From the NCBI GenBank assembly GCA_937995875.1, contig CALKIW010000008.1, forward strand, positions 1 through 64,000: a stretch of 64,000 nucleotides of DNA. The letters are read 5' to 3'. Positions 24,107 to 32,418 of the stretch are shown here, in pieces. Origin of the DNA: an uncultured Bacteroidales bacterium (GTDB lineage Bacteria; Bacteroidota; Bacteroidia; Bacteroidales; Bacteroidaceae). The notes under the pieces were generated by a model, which had not been told where the DNA came from, searched no databases, and worked only from the letters and a program-made list of their open reading frames with translations. A program made the position numbers and the translations under genes. Within the stretch, counting starts at the first letter, position 1, and each line of letters begins with the position of its first letter.

Positions 24107-26518
24107 ATGAACAAAAAAAGGTTTGTAGGTTTCTTATTAGTTATGGGGTGTATTTCTGTTTCAGCCAAAAACAACCCATATCAACTGAACGACAGTTCTC
24201 GTGTGTACGACTTGGATGAGGTGACAGTGATCAGTCAGCCCAAAGAACAGTACCGTTTGCGTTTGCAACCCATCAGTTCGTCCATGTATTCAGCAGACGA
24301 CGTAGCCATGCTGGGCACTCGCGACTTGCGTGAGCTGTCCTCTTATGTTCCCAATTTCACGATGCCCAACTATGGCTCCCGCTATACTTCTGCTATCTAT
24401 ATGCGTGGCACCGGCTCTCGTATCAATTCTCCATCAGTGGGAATCTATGTAGACGGCATGCCACTGATGAGCAAGTCGGCTTTCAATACCCACACCTACG
24501 ACCTTTCGCGCGTCGATGTGTTGCGTGGGCCGCAGGGAAGTTTGTATGGCTTGAACAGCGAGGCCGGGCTTATTCGCCTCTACACCAAGAGTCCAATGGA
24601 CTATCAAGGCACCGATTTGACCATCAGCGGCGGCAGCCGTTTCTATCGCAATGTCGAAGTTTCACATTATAATAAAATTAGCGACAGATTTGCGTTTTCC
24701 ATAGCCGGATTCTATAATGGACAGAACGGTTTTTTCAAAAACAAGACTTTAGACGAATATGCCGACAAATACAATGAGGCCGGTGGACGCTTGAAACTCA
24801 TATACTGTCCTACTGATCGATTGAAAATCAACTTCCTGAGCGATTATCAATACACCCGTCAAAACGGGTTCCCGTATGGCTTGATAGGGGATGACGGACA
24901 GACTATGGATCCCAACACAAACCGTCAGCACAACTATCGCAGGAATATGTCGAACACGGCACTGAGCTTTCACTATCATGGAACAGCAGCCGACTTCACT
25001 TCTACTTCCAGTTATCAGTTTCTCAAAGACTATATGATGATAGACATCGATTACAGTCCGGCCGATTTTATGGAGATGCAGGAACGCCAGTTGCAAAACG
25101 CTTACACGCAGGAGTTCACGCTGAAAAGCAATAAGCCGGTAGGTGGTTTTTGGAATTGGACGGCAGGTGTCTTTGGAGGTTTCTCATGGTTAAAGACGAA
25201 CAGCGACGTTGATTTTGGCAAAGACATGGATGCCTTTTTAGGCAACACCATACAGCGTTCCATGTACAACGCGATGGTCCATTCGATGGCTGCCCGGTTT
25301 ATCGCAAGTGGTATGTCGCCCGAAGCTGCGGCCAAGCAGGCTGCGGCAATGATAGAAAGAGCCGGTGGTGTGACAATGACTACCGATATGAAGAATGTGC
25401 CGGGAGTTTACCGAACACCAACCTATAACCTCGGTATCTACCATGAGTCGAACTTCGACGTTACCGATCGCCTCACTGCAACCTTAGGATTGCGCTACGA
25501 CTGGAATCATGTAAGCATTGACTATGAGTCGAGTGCAGCCGTCTCATCGACAGCCAAAGTGATGGGACGCGAGGCAACCGTGAATGTTACTTCTGCGTTG
25601 AACAACGACCATAACAGAAGTTTCGATCAGTTGCTCCCCAAGTTCGGTCTCACCTACAGGGTGGCAGACAATGGCAGCAATCTCTACGCAACTGTGAGCA
25701 AGGGCTACCGTGCCGGTGGATATAACATTCAGATGTTCTCAGACATTCTGCAAACAGAGATTCAGAACAATAGCTCGCAACGTAAAGACTACGTCGTGCC
25801 TCATACAGAGAAAGACTACGAAAACATCAACAAGACCATTGCCTATAAGCCTGAAACCAGCTGGAACTATGAAGTGGGAACGCACCTCAATCTTTTCGGC
25901 GGTAAAATGCAAATGGATATAGCTGCTTTCTATATGCAGATTCGCAATCAGCAACTCTCACAAATGGCGGGCAACTACGGTTTTGGCCGCATGATGACCA
26001 ACGCGGGAAAGAGCATGAGCTGCGGTGTGGAAGCCGGGCTTAGGGGAAATGCGTTCGACGATCATGTCACATGGAGGTTGAACTACGGATATACCCATGC
26101 CTCCTTTGATGAATACACAGACACTATAATGAAGAGGGGTGACAAAACAGTGGTAGATTATAAGGACAACAAAGTGCCCTTTATTCCTGAGCACAATTTT
26201 GCTGCCGGCGCAGACTATCGCTTCGACCTTACCTCCGGCAGCATGCTTAAGAACATTATAGTTGGAGCCAATGTGAACGGACAAGGTAAAACCTACTGGG
26301 ATGAGGCCAACACAATGAGCCAGAAGTTCTATGCCGTGCTTGGTGCTCATGTAGGCTTTGACTTTGGCCAAGTGAAACTAAACGTTTGGGGACGAAACCT
26401 CACCGACAGTCGCTACAATGTGTTTGCCATAAGCAGTGGAGCCACAGGAAAGACAAATTGGTTTGCTCAGCGTGGAAATCCGTTGCAGATAGGAGCTGAC
26501 CTGAAAATCCATTTCTGA
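24107..26518 (+). CDS. TonB-dependent outer-membrane receptor
   Basis: An 803-residue receptor that imports a ligand through the outer membrane using TonB energy. The signal peptide MNKKRFVGFLLVMGCISVSA is followed by a TonB-box-like DEVTVIS (about residues 36-42). The plug domain covers about 55-170 (SSYVPNFTMPNYGSRYTSAIYMRGTGSR, SVGIYVDGMPL, VDVLRGPQGSLYGLNSEAGLI). The rest is a 22-strand-type barrel ending in ...GADLKIHF with the terminal aromatic. It lacks the CarboxypepD-like domain of SusC transporters and has no SusD neighbour, so an iron, haem, siderophore or cobalamin ligand is more likely than glycan. The start is the ATG 24107; a TTG at 24101 is in frame. The operator-like promoter upstream suggests nutrient-responsive expression. 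Confidence 0.92.
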   Translation: MNKKRFVGFLLVMGCISVSAKNNPYQLNDSSRVYDLDEVTVISQPKEQYRLRLQPISSSMYSADDVAMLGTRDLRELSSYVPNFTMPNYGSRYTSAIYMRGTGSRINSPSVGIYVDGMPLMSKSAFNTHTYDLSRVDVLRGPQGSLYGLNSEAGLIRLYTKSPMDYQGTDLTISGGSRFYRNVEVSHYNKISDRFAFSIAGFYNGQNGFFKNKTLDEYADKYNEAGGRLKLIYCPTDRLKINFLSDYQYTRQNGFPYGLIGDDGQTMDPNTNRQHNYRRNMSNTALSFHYHGTAADFTSTSSYQFLKDYMMIDIDYSPADFMEMQERQLQNAYTQEFTLKSNKPVGGFWNWTAGVFGGFSWLKTNSDVDFGKDMDAFLGNTIQRSMYNAMVHSMAARFIASGMSPEAAAKQAAAMIERAGGVTMTTDMKNVPGVYRTPTYNLGIYHESNFDVTDRLTATLGLRYDWNHVSIDYESSAAVSSTAKVMGREATVNVTSALNNDHNRSFDQLLPKFGLTYRVADNGSNLYATVSKGYRAGGYNIQMFSDILQTEIQNNSSQRKDYVVPHTEKDYENINKTIAYKPETSWNYEVGTHLNLFGGKMQMDIAAFYMQIRNQQLSQMAGNYGFGRMMTNAGKSMSCGVEAGLRGNAFDDHVTWRLNYGYTHASFDEYTDTIMKRGDKTVVDYKDNKVPFIPEHNFAAGADYRFDLTSGSMLKNIIVGANVNGQGKTYWDEANTMSQKFYAVLGAHVGFDFGQVKLNVWGRNLTDSRYNVFAISSGATGKTNWFAQRGNPLQIGADLKIHF

Positions 26519-26543
26519 TTTTTATTTAACATTTAGATATTCT

Positions 26544-26582
26544 CAAGGGCTGTTTGTCGTGATTTCGAATGGCCCTTTTTTA
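26544..26582 (+). terminator. Terminator after the TonB-dependent receptor gene
   Basis: AAGGGC (26545-26550) and GCCCTT (26572-26577) form a short GC stem followed by TTTTT, 26 nt past the stop codon; the loop is 21 nt. Confidence 0.6.
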
Positions 26583-26724
26583 AATCCTCTTATGTTTTAT
26601 CAATATTCATATCTCTACCTCGAACAGTTGATTAAAGGTGAACTTGACAAATTGACGGCATAAATTTGATATATGATGGCCACCGTATGATTATTCTCTT
26701 TTTTCTTTACAAACAACCCCGTAG

Positions 26725-27095
26725 AATTTGCGTATTCAGAAACAAAGTTACTTTCGCTCTGAATACGACATTTATTTAAAAAAATATAACAGTCTGTTAA
26801 TCAGACAAATATTAAGAATACCCCTTTTCGCCTTTATTTTTTCACTCGCGATTAAGTATCGAATGGCAGGGCGAGAAGGCTTTAACCGCCTTGCCACTAA
26901 GGCTTATTCGCTTTGCCACTAAGGCTTAACCATACTGCGATTGAACCCCAATCGCAATATAGCGAAATATAAATCATACAGACGGACCATTTTTTCGGTT
27001 ATGGGAGCAGTTTTTGAAAGGCAAAACATAGCCCTTTTTGCGCTGGTTGTCGAAAAAATAAACACCAAAATTTGGTAATTTTATTTTATAGAAAG
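26725..27095. repeat. Dispersed intergenic element, copy B
   Basis: Same layout as 12930-13300. A left hairpin CGTATTCAGA/TCTGAATACG (26731-26765) is perfect here. The core GATTAAGTATCGAATGGCA follows at about 26850-26868. GGCTT starts at 26878, 26901 and 26923 (23 and 22 bp apart), with CTTTGCCACTAA spacers. The right segment ACATAG..CTTTTTGCGCTGG (about 27027-27046) is followed by GTCGAAAAA and TGGTAATTTTATTTT. No coding capacity is evident. It separates the receptor gene from the FetA/FetB-like pair. Confidence 0.75.
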
Positions 27096-27398
27096 AACAT
27101 AAACAAGAAGATAAGGTTTGCTATAAAATGAAGATTAGAAGTTACTGCATGGATAGAATTTTAGATTTAGGGAAAGGGTCTCATAAACTAAGAAGGGAGG
27201 ATAGCAACTGTGTGAATTTATCTGTTTTCTACTTTCTGTTGGTTGCATTGCTGACAAAGCTCATGACAACGAACTTGCCTCTTACTTGTCTGTAGATTTT
27301 GAATTCAACCGACTTGCTTGCCGGTGCCTGTTAATTCTATAAATAGACTTAGCATTATTCTTTTGTCCTATATCATTTTATTATTCAATTTTTTTATT
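27096..27398. other. Intergenic region before the FetA-like gene
   Basis: About 300 AT-rich bases. An ATG at 27149 opens a 48-codon frame to TAG 27295 (MDRILDLGKGSHKLRR...), with no hallmark of a real gene; it could be the remnant of a decayed gene. No structured RNA or insertion-sequence end is recognised. Confidence 0.4.
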
Positions 27399-27406
27399 TA
27401 TTTTTG
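27399..27406 (+). promoter_or_regulatory. -7 box before the FetA-like gene
   Basis: TATTTTTG lies 16 nt upstream of the ATG at 27423, implying a very short leader. No consensus -33 TTG at 19-21 nt. Confidence 0.4.
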
Positions 27407-27422
27407 TAGTTAAAAGGTTTAT

Positions 27423-28019
27423 ATGCTGGAATTTAAAAATGTAAGTGTGGCTTTGAGTCATGGAAAACTGACAGCTCCCTTTTCTATGGTCATGTCCGAA
27501 GGCGAGTTGAGTTGCCTTTGCGCTCCTTCCGGCTCCGGCAAGACAGCCTTACTGAAGGCCGTCATGGGGATGGCCCCTGTCGTTTCAGGGTATATTACAA
27601 TAGACGGGGAGTTGGTGAGTCCGGGAGCGGCACAATATTTCAGAAAAATCATTGCCTACATTCCCCAGCATATGCCGGATGTACAAATGAAGGTGTCGGA
27701 ACTTTGTCAATCTATCTTCAATATCCGGGCAAATCGCAACGTTGCTCCAACGAAGGAAGCAATGCTGAATGTTTGGCAGCAGCTGGAGATCGATGAGGGG
27801 CTTTATAACGCGCAGGTCAATCAAGTAGAACAGGAGCAAATGCAGCTCATAATGCTTTCTATTTTACCTTTATTGAAAAGAGATATTATATTGATTGATA
27901 ACCTGTTGCAGTCTCAAAAGATTTATCGATTATTGAAAGATCTCACTATGGGCGGGGCTGAGGTTCTTTATACCTGCGAGGATAATTTGATGCCTTGCAA
28001 CAACCTTCTAAAACTTTGA
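27423..28019 (+). CDS. FetA-like ABC transporter ATPase with degenerate catalytic motifs
   Basis: A 198-residue ABC ATPase domain, short for the family (FetA is about 225). Walker A is intact (APSGSGKT, residues 34-41) and a Q-loop Gln82 is present. The LSGGQ signature is replaced by QVNQVEQEQMQ (about 131-141). Walker B reads DIILIDN with Asn160 where the catalytic Glu should be, and the switch His position in VLYTCEDN is Cys185. ATP binding is plausible but normal hydrolysis is not. It is 3 nt upstream of the FetB/UPF0014-like permease gene, so together they form one transporter. E. coli FetAB exports iron; whether this pair does is inference from the partner. Confidence 0.8.
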   Translation: MLEFKNVSVALSHGKLTAPFSMVMSEGELSCLCAPSGSGKTALLKAVMGMAPVVSGYITIDGELVSPGAAQYFRKIIAYIPQHMPDVQMKVSELCQSIFNIRANRNVAPTKEAMLNVWQQLEIDEGLYNAQVNQVEQEQMQLIMLSILPLLKRDIILIDNLLQSQKIYRLLKDLTMGGAEVLYTCEDNLMPCNNLLKL

Positions 28020-28022
28020 ACT

Positions 28023-28892
28023 ATGGAAATTTCTCTGCTTGGGTTTGTGCTGGGACTCTTGTTGCTCATCATTCCCTTCTATGTTGTCTATGTGCTTAAT
28101 CTTCATCAGATGCAGAGGCTGCTCAAAGCCATAGGCATGATGTTGGTTTCTGTGATGCTAACCGGAGGAGGTGTTTATTTGCTGTTGAAGTGGAACAGCG
28201 TGATGCTCACTGTGCTTTCGGGTGTTGTCATGGTTTTGTTCAGCTCATTGTTCACCATTAAAAAAGCCAGACTGAAAGTTGGCAAACTCCTTTTTCCCGT
28301 AGCATCGGGAACGCTGTTGTCTGTATTCTTTGTCGGTATTTATGTGCTTTTCTTGGTGCTTGGATTGAGCAATCCATTTGATGTCCGCTTTTTTGTTCCG
28401 GTCTTGGGTCTGCTTGCAGGGTGCACCATAGGTGCTAATGCACACGCCCTGCACATTTACTATATGGGATTGCATTATCATCACCAGCTCTATGATTACA
28501 TATTGGGCAATGGTGGCACTCACTCGGAAGCCACAAACTATTTTGTTCGTCGGGCTTTTCAAGCAGCCATGATTCCCATTATGCGACAGATGTCAGGCAT
28601 TGTGTTGTGCAACGCACCGGTATTGATGTTGGCATTGGTAATGAGTGGAGTTGGTGTCGCAACGGCTATGGCCCTGCAAATATTGCTGTTTGTTATGGTC
28701 TTGGCAACCTCTTTTGCCTCTCTTTTCCTCACTCTCCTGATAGGACGGAAATATAATTTTGATGCCTATCATAATTTGAGTCCTATGGCAGAGACCGCAA
28801 CTCGCCCGGCTGCTCCCTCTCCAGTTTCAGAGACTTCAGCCAATCTTTCAGAATTCCGGCATACTGATTCTGTGAATCGGCCACAAGAATAA
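28023..28892 (+). CDS. FetB/UPF0014-family inner-membrane protein (putative iron/metal exporter permease)
   Basis: A 289-residue polytopic membrane protein with seven or so hydrophobic segments from residue 5 to about 240. The family region is recognisable in FFVPVLGLLAGCTIGANAHALHIYYMG and FVRRAFQAAMIPIMRQMSGIVLCNAPVLMLALVMSGVGV, matching the UPF0014 pattern. The C-terminal 35 residues are hydrophilic, rich in Pro, Ala and Ser, and coded by DNA that overlaps the 3' end of the convergent phytase-like gene by 110 bp. Partner of the ATPase immediately upstream. The direction of transport and substrate are inferred from FetB. Confidence 0.82.
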   Translation: MEISLLGFVLGLLLLIIPFYVVYVLNLHQMQRLLKAIGMMLVSVMLTGGGVYLLLKWNSVMLTVLSGVVMVLFSSLFTIKKARLKVGKLLFPVASGTLLSVFFVGIYVLFLVLGLSNPFDVRFFVPVLGLLAGCTIGANAHALHIYYMGLHYHHQLYDYILGNGGTHSEATNYFVRRAFQAAMIPIMRQMSGIVLCNAPVLMLALVMSGVGVATAMALQILLFVMVLATSFASLFLTLLIGRKYNFDAYHNLSPMAETATRPAAPSPVSETSANLSEFRHTDSVNRPQE

Positions 28893-29733
28893 TAACACGC
28901 GAGCCGTCGGACAGGGTGGGGCCGAGACACATCCCTTCATAATTGGCAAAATTCCGGCCAAAGAGAGAAAGGCTCGTGCGCCATTCGGCAAGTTTCTGTT
29001 TAGAAGCCGAATTCGGAACAAAATGATAGAGTTTACATTTCACGAATGCGCCTAATTTAGACTTGGGAGTGTAAAGCTCGCGTTCGAGCAACAACAGGCT
29101 GCCGTCGTCCAGCGCGCAAATTGTTCCCACGCCATGAGCATAGTATTGGGCTTTCGTTTTGTCGGCTTCGGGCGGATCGAGCCGATAGTCGTAGGCTTGG
29201 AGTGGACGATACAGGCTGTCGAAACACTGTATCACAATACTGTCGCTTTCGTTACAGGTCCATAATGTTTGCGTATGGTTGTTAAACGACAAAGCCTCAA
29301 GCCCTAAGTTGTTTGGAAGTTGCTTGTAGTAATCAGGCATCGTCGCCTCCCGAAGTGTGCGCATACCATTGAGGCTGTACTCTAAAATGCGATTGTCGGT
29401 TTCTCCACTGATGAGCATAGTGTTCGCAGCACGGTTGTAGGCGATGCCTTCATTGTCGCGGTTGGGAAATCCGCTGGAATAAAAGCCTGTGTTTTGGGCA
29501 GAAATGATTTCGCCGGAAACAGAGTCTACGTCTATTTCAAAAATATGAAAGCCGTCTTCTTTCGCTTTGTCATTGACCACAGCATACCGGTTTTCCCCAA
29601 GCCATGTAATTCCACTGTAGTTGCCCGCAGGAATAGTCTTGGGAAAGGCATGTTGTTTGTTCTCCGTGATTTTATATTGCGCAAAACCGCTTGTTGCGGT
29701 TAATATGAATAATAAGGAAATGATTTTTCTCAT
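28783..29733 (-). CDS. Secreted esterase-like phytase-family (PhyL) protein
   Basis: A 316-residue exported protein with signal peptide MRKIISLLFILTATSGFAQ. The mature part resembles the 'esterase-like activity of phytase' beta-propeller family: NYSGITWLGENRYAVVNDKAK, FPNRDNEGIAYNRAANTMLISGETDNRILEYS, LGLEALSFNNHTQTLWTCNES and NYEGMCLGPTLSDGSRVIILVADSQNQ. It probably hydrolyses a phosphorylated or ester substrate in the periplasm; the substrate is unknown. Its 3' end overlaps the FetB-like gene tail to tail by 110 bp (28783-28892), so either reading frame may be extended or the two transcripts interfere. Confidence 0.82.
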   Translation of the reverse strand: MRKIISLLFILTATSGFAQYKITENKQHAFPKTIPAGNYSGITWLGENRYAVVNDKAKEDGFHIFEIDVDSVSGEIISAQNTGFYSSGFPNRDNEGIAYNRAANTMLISGETDNRILEYSLNGMRTLREATMPDYYKQLPNNLGLEALSFNNHTQTLWTCNESDSIVIQCFDSLYRPLQAYDYRLDPPEADKTKAQYYAHGVGTICALDDGSLLLLERELYTPKSKLGAFVKCKLYHFVPNSASKQKLAEWRTSLSLFGRNFANYEGMCLGPTLSDGSRVIILVADSQNQYAGILKDWLKSLKLEREQPGELRSLP

Positions 29734-29796
29734 AATAACTACTCTTTTTAAACGTCGTTAAGGTACGGATATTGCATGAGAAAAAGTATATATTTA

Positions 29797-29828
29797 TTTG
29801 GCAATACAAAAGTAAAGCTGTATATTTG
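29797..29828 (+). promoter_or_regulatory. Promoter of the ribE leader RNA
   Basis: TTTG (29797-29800), 20 nt, then TATATTTG (29821-29828): a full match to the Bacteroidota vegetative promoter. It lies about 330 nt before the ribE start, so it drives a long untranslated leader beginning near 29835. Confidence 0.75.
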
Positions 29829-29834
29829 CATCAG

Positions 29835-30094
29835 AAAAAGGAGAAAACCTTTGGGGGTTGTATCGGTTCGATTGGGATACTCATCAAATTAAATTGAAAA
29901 CCGAGAATGTTTCTCTTGTTGATGGCGGGCCACATAAAGCGCTTGGCGCCTAAGCATTATGCCGGTGGATTACAAAGACGGAGAACGCTCACCTCTTTTA
30001 TAGAAGGAGTTTTCATCACATCATCGTTACGATCCCCTTTTATACAATGGAGAATTGAGTGCGGAGTGCTTTCCCAGACTCAGTTCTCCTTTTT
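29835..30094 (+). ncRNA. Candidate cis-regulatory leader (terminator/anti-terminator) of ribE
   Basis: From the probable start point, AAAAAGGAGAA (29835-29845) is exactly complementary to TTCTCCTTTTT (30084-30094), which would close a long P1-like helix. The same 3' segment also forms a classic terminator with GGAGAATTGAGT (30049-30060): ACTCAGTTCTCC (30078-30089) plus TTTTT. The two folds exclude one another, as in a transcription-attenuating switch. The core contains GGCGGGCC, a GCTTGGCGCCTAAGC palindrome and GAGAATGTTTCTC, but it does not match the FMN (RFN), TPP or cobalamin riboswitch consensus as I know them. A free small RNA is the alternative. Confidence 0.5.
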
Positions 30095-30161
30095 AGATTT
30101 AACGCTCTGTCTTGAAAGGCGGAGAAGAAAATACAACAAAAACAATAAAAATAACAAGTAT

Positions 30162-30764
30162 ATGTTCAGTGGCATAGTAGAAGAAATGGCAACAGTTACG
30201 GCCATCAGGAAGTATCAGGGAAATATAGACTTCACTTTGAGATGCTCGTTTACGAGCGAACTTGGAATAGATCAGAGTGTTGCTCACAACGGTGTATGCC
30301 TCACGGTGGTGGACATTGATGGAGACACTTATACCACGACGGCCATGAAGGAGACGCTCGACCGCTCAAATCTCGGACTGCTGAAGGTGGGCGACAAGGT
30401 GAACGTGGAGCGCTCGATGAAAATGAATGGGCGACTTGACGGCCATATTGTACAGGGCCATGTGGACCAAACGGCGAAATGTGTGGGCATGGAAGATGCT
30501 GACGGATCTACGTATTTTGAGTTTGAATATCCGTTTGACAAAGCTATGGCAAGTCGCGGCTATTTCACGGTGGACAAAGGCTCGGTAACCGTTAATGGAG
30601 TGTCGCTCACAGTATGCGAGCCTACGGACAACAGTTTCAAGGTGGCCATCATTCCTTACACGCGCGAAAACACCAACTTTTGTGATATGCAGGTGGGCAG
30701 TGTAGTCAATTTGGAGTTCGACATTTTGGGCAAATATATTGCCCGCCTTCATGATTTTTCCTAA
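30162..30764 (+). CDS. ribE: Riboflavin synthase, alpha chain
   Basis: A 200-residue enzyme that dismutates two 6,7-dimethyl-8-ribityllumazine molecules into riboflavin. Two tandem lumazine-binding repeats are visible. The N-terminal MFSGIVEEMATV is nearly invariant, then comes NGVCLTVVDIDGDTYTTTAMKETLDRSNLG. GHIVQGHVDQTAKC ends repeat one, and repeat two carries NGVSLTVCEPTDNSFKVAIIPYTRENTNF. The open frame runs further upstream (to 29907) through the leader, but MFSGIVEE at 30162 is the established family start. It lies behind the leader RNA and is closed by a hairpin at 30788-30820. Confidence 0.96.
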   Translation: MFSGIVEEMATVTAIRKYQGNIDFTLRCSFTSELGIDQSVAHNGVCLTVVDIDGDTYTTTAMKETLDRSNLGLLKVGDKVNVERSMKMNGRLDGHIVQGHVDQTAKCVGMEDADGSTYFEFEYPFDKAMASRGYFTVDKGSVTVNGVSLTVCEPTDNSFKVAIIPYTRENTNFCDMQVGSVVNLEFDILGKYIARLHDFS

Positions 30765-30787
30765 GCCGATAAGTCTACATTGAATAA

Positions 30788-30820
30788 GGGGGAAATGTTA
30801 CTAAATGTAATATTTCCCCT
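30788..30820 (+). terminator. Terminator after ribE
   Basis: GGGGAAATGTTAC (30789-30801) pairs with GTAATATTTCCCC (30807-30819) with one wobble, 25 nt after the ribE stop. It separates ribE from the TolC-like gene. Confidence 0.7.
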
Positions 30821-30905
30821 AATGCTTGTTAATAAACAGTTTTTAGATATACTTTTTCCTGTTTTAAACAGTCTAACAGACATTACGAGAATAAATAGCC
30901 AGTAT

Positions 30906-32249
30906 ATGAATAAATTAATTGTAGTATCTGCTTTCGCCGCCCTTTTTTCAGGCTGCCCCACAGTGTCTGAAGCCAAACAATGGTCGTTGCAAGAATGTAT
31001 AGCGTATGCCTTGAAAAACAATATAACGCTCCAAAAAACGAATATTCAGCGGCTTAATGCTCTTGAAGATGTGAAATTGAGTCAGGCAGCATTGTTGCCA
31101 TCACTTTCTGCCTCAACCTCTCACAACGTAATGTATAGTCCATGGCCGGAGGCCGGCAGCTATATGATAGCGGGTGAGAAAGTGCAGACGAGAGTAGACA
31201 AGGCCTACTACAATGGCTCGTATGGGGTGAGTGGAAGCTGGACCGTATGGAATGGTGGTCAAAACAGAAATCGGATTAAAGCCAATGAACTTGCGGCCGA
31301 CCAAGCGGCTCTCGACAGTGCTACGACGGCCAACAACATACAAGAGCAGATTGCCCAGCTCTATGTGCAGATACTCTATTCTAAGGAAGCTGTCAATGTA
31401 AACAGGCAAACGTTGGAAGTTTCCATGAAAAATGAGGAACGAGGACGTGAATTTGTAAAGGTGGGGAGTATGAGCAGGGCCGATTTAGCCCAGCTCACGG
31501 CACAGCGGGCACAGGACGAATATGCTCTGGTGCAGGCAGAGAGCGGACTGAGGGACTACAAGAGACGGTTGAAGAAACTGTTGCAAATCACAAATCAGGA
31601 GGAATTTGACATTGTTGTTCCGACGACGACCGACGAAATGGCATTGCAGGCCATTCCCAACGTAACGTCTGTCTATGAGAGTGCGTTGAACAATCGCCCG
31701 GAAATCAAGAATGCCATGCTTGGGATGAAAAGCAGTGACCTGCAAGTTAAAATGGCCAAAGCGCAGAGAATGCCGACGTTGTCGGCTAATGCCGGATTTG
31801 GAACGAACACCACTTCCATGAACGACAAAGCATGGGGGACGCAGCTTAAAAACAATTTCGGCATGAGTGGTGGATTCTCTGTGAGTGTTCCTATATTCGA
31901 CAATCGGCAGACAAAGACCGCCGTGAATAAAGCTATGCTGTCGAAACAAGGCTACGAATTGGAGTTGAAGGATCAACAAACCACACTATATTCTACGATA
32001 GAGAACTATTGGCTTCAGGCCATTAACAATCAGGAACAATTTAAAAGCGCCAAGATAAGTACACAGAGCGCACAAGAAAGCTATGAACTACTGAGTGAAC
32101 AGTTCCGGCTAAAACTAAAGAACACCATAGAACTGATGAATGGGAAGGACGCCTTGATGAGAGCACAGCAGGCGGAATTGCAGGCAAAATATCTTGCCAT
32201 TCTGAATATTGATATGTTGAAGTTCTATCAAAGTGGAACACTTAAATAG
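30906..32249 (+). CDS. TolC-family outer-membrane efflux protein
   Basis: A 447-residue outer-membrane channel subunit. The N-terminal signal (MNKLIVVSAFAALFSGCPTVSEA, lipoprotein-like Cys) is followed by KQWSLQECIAYALKNNITLQ, the usual start of TolC repeats. Two outer-membrane efflux domains with coiled-coil helices follow (DQAALDSATTANNIQEQIAQLYVQILYSKEAV; LKNTIELMNGKDALMRAQQAELQAKY). The family works with an inner-membrane pump and an adaptor for drug or protein export. No adaptor or pump gene is adjacent, so it is an orphan and must pair with distant genes. The frame is open to 30780, but the ATG 30906 gives the signal peptide. Confidence 0.9.
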   Translation: MNKLIVVSAFAALFSGCPTVSEAKQWSLQECIAYALKNNITLQKTNIQRLNALEDVKLSQAALLPSLSASTSHNVMYSPWPEAGSYMIAGEKVQTRVDKAYYNGSYGVSGSWTVWNGGQNRNRIKANELAADQAALDSATTANNIQEQIAQLYVQILYSKEAVNVNRQTLEVSMKNEERGREFVKVGSMSRADLAQLTAQRAQDEYALVQAESGLRDYKRRLKKLLQITNQEEFDIVVPTTTDEMALQAIPNVTSVYESALNNRPEIKNAMLGMKSSDLQVKMAKAQRMPTLSANAGFGTNTTSMNDKAWGTQLKNNFGMSGGFSVSVPIFDNRQTKTAVNKAMLSKQGYELELKDQQTTLYSTIENYWLQAINNQEQFKSAKISTQSAQESYELLSEQFRLKLKNTIELMNGKDALMRAQQAELQAKYLAILNIDMLKFYQSGTLK

Positions 32250-32349
32250 GTTTCTCCGACTTGGTCGCATAGAAATTATTGGTTGCGGATAGCGGCATTG
32301 AAATTCCGCATGAGGCATCTGGATAAGCCACCAAGCGTAATAACCATGA

Positions 32350-32384
32350 AAAAGCTCTGCCCAAATCAAGAGGGTAGAGCTTTT
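32350..32384. terminator. Bidirectional terminator between the tolC-like gene and dapA
   Basis: AAAAGCTCTGCCC (32350-32362) pairs with GGGTAGAGCTTTT (32372-32384), one G-T wobble, 9-nt loop, with A/T tails on both sides. It lies between convergent genes. Confidence 0.75.
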
Positions 32385-32418
32385 GCGGTTAGTTTAACAT
32401 GGTATTTTATCAGATGTA

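Noticed and set aside
27149..27295. 48-codon frame starting MDRILDLGKG as a transposase remnant
   Set aside because: It is too short and has no recognisable catalytic residues or terminal repeats; kept only as a note in the intergenic entry.
29835..30094. FMN (RFN), TPP or cobalamin riboswitch before ribE
   Set aside because: The conserved sequence blocks of these aptamers, as I know them, are not found; only the mutually exclusive pairing is supported, so it is left as an unclassified leader.
29907..30161. 85-residue N-terminal extension of riboflavin synthase
   Set aside because: The frame is open but crosses the terminator and leader pairing, and the family start MFSGIVEE is at 30162.
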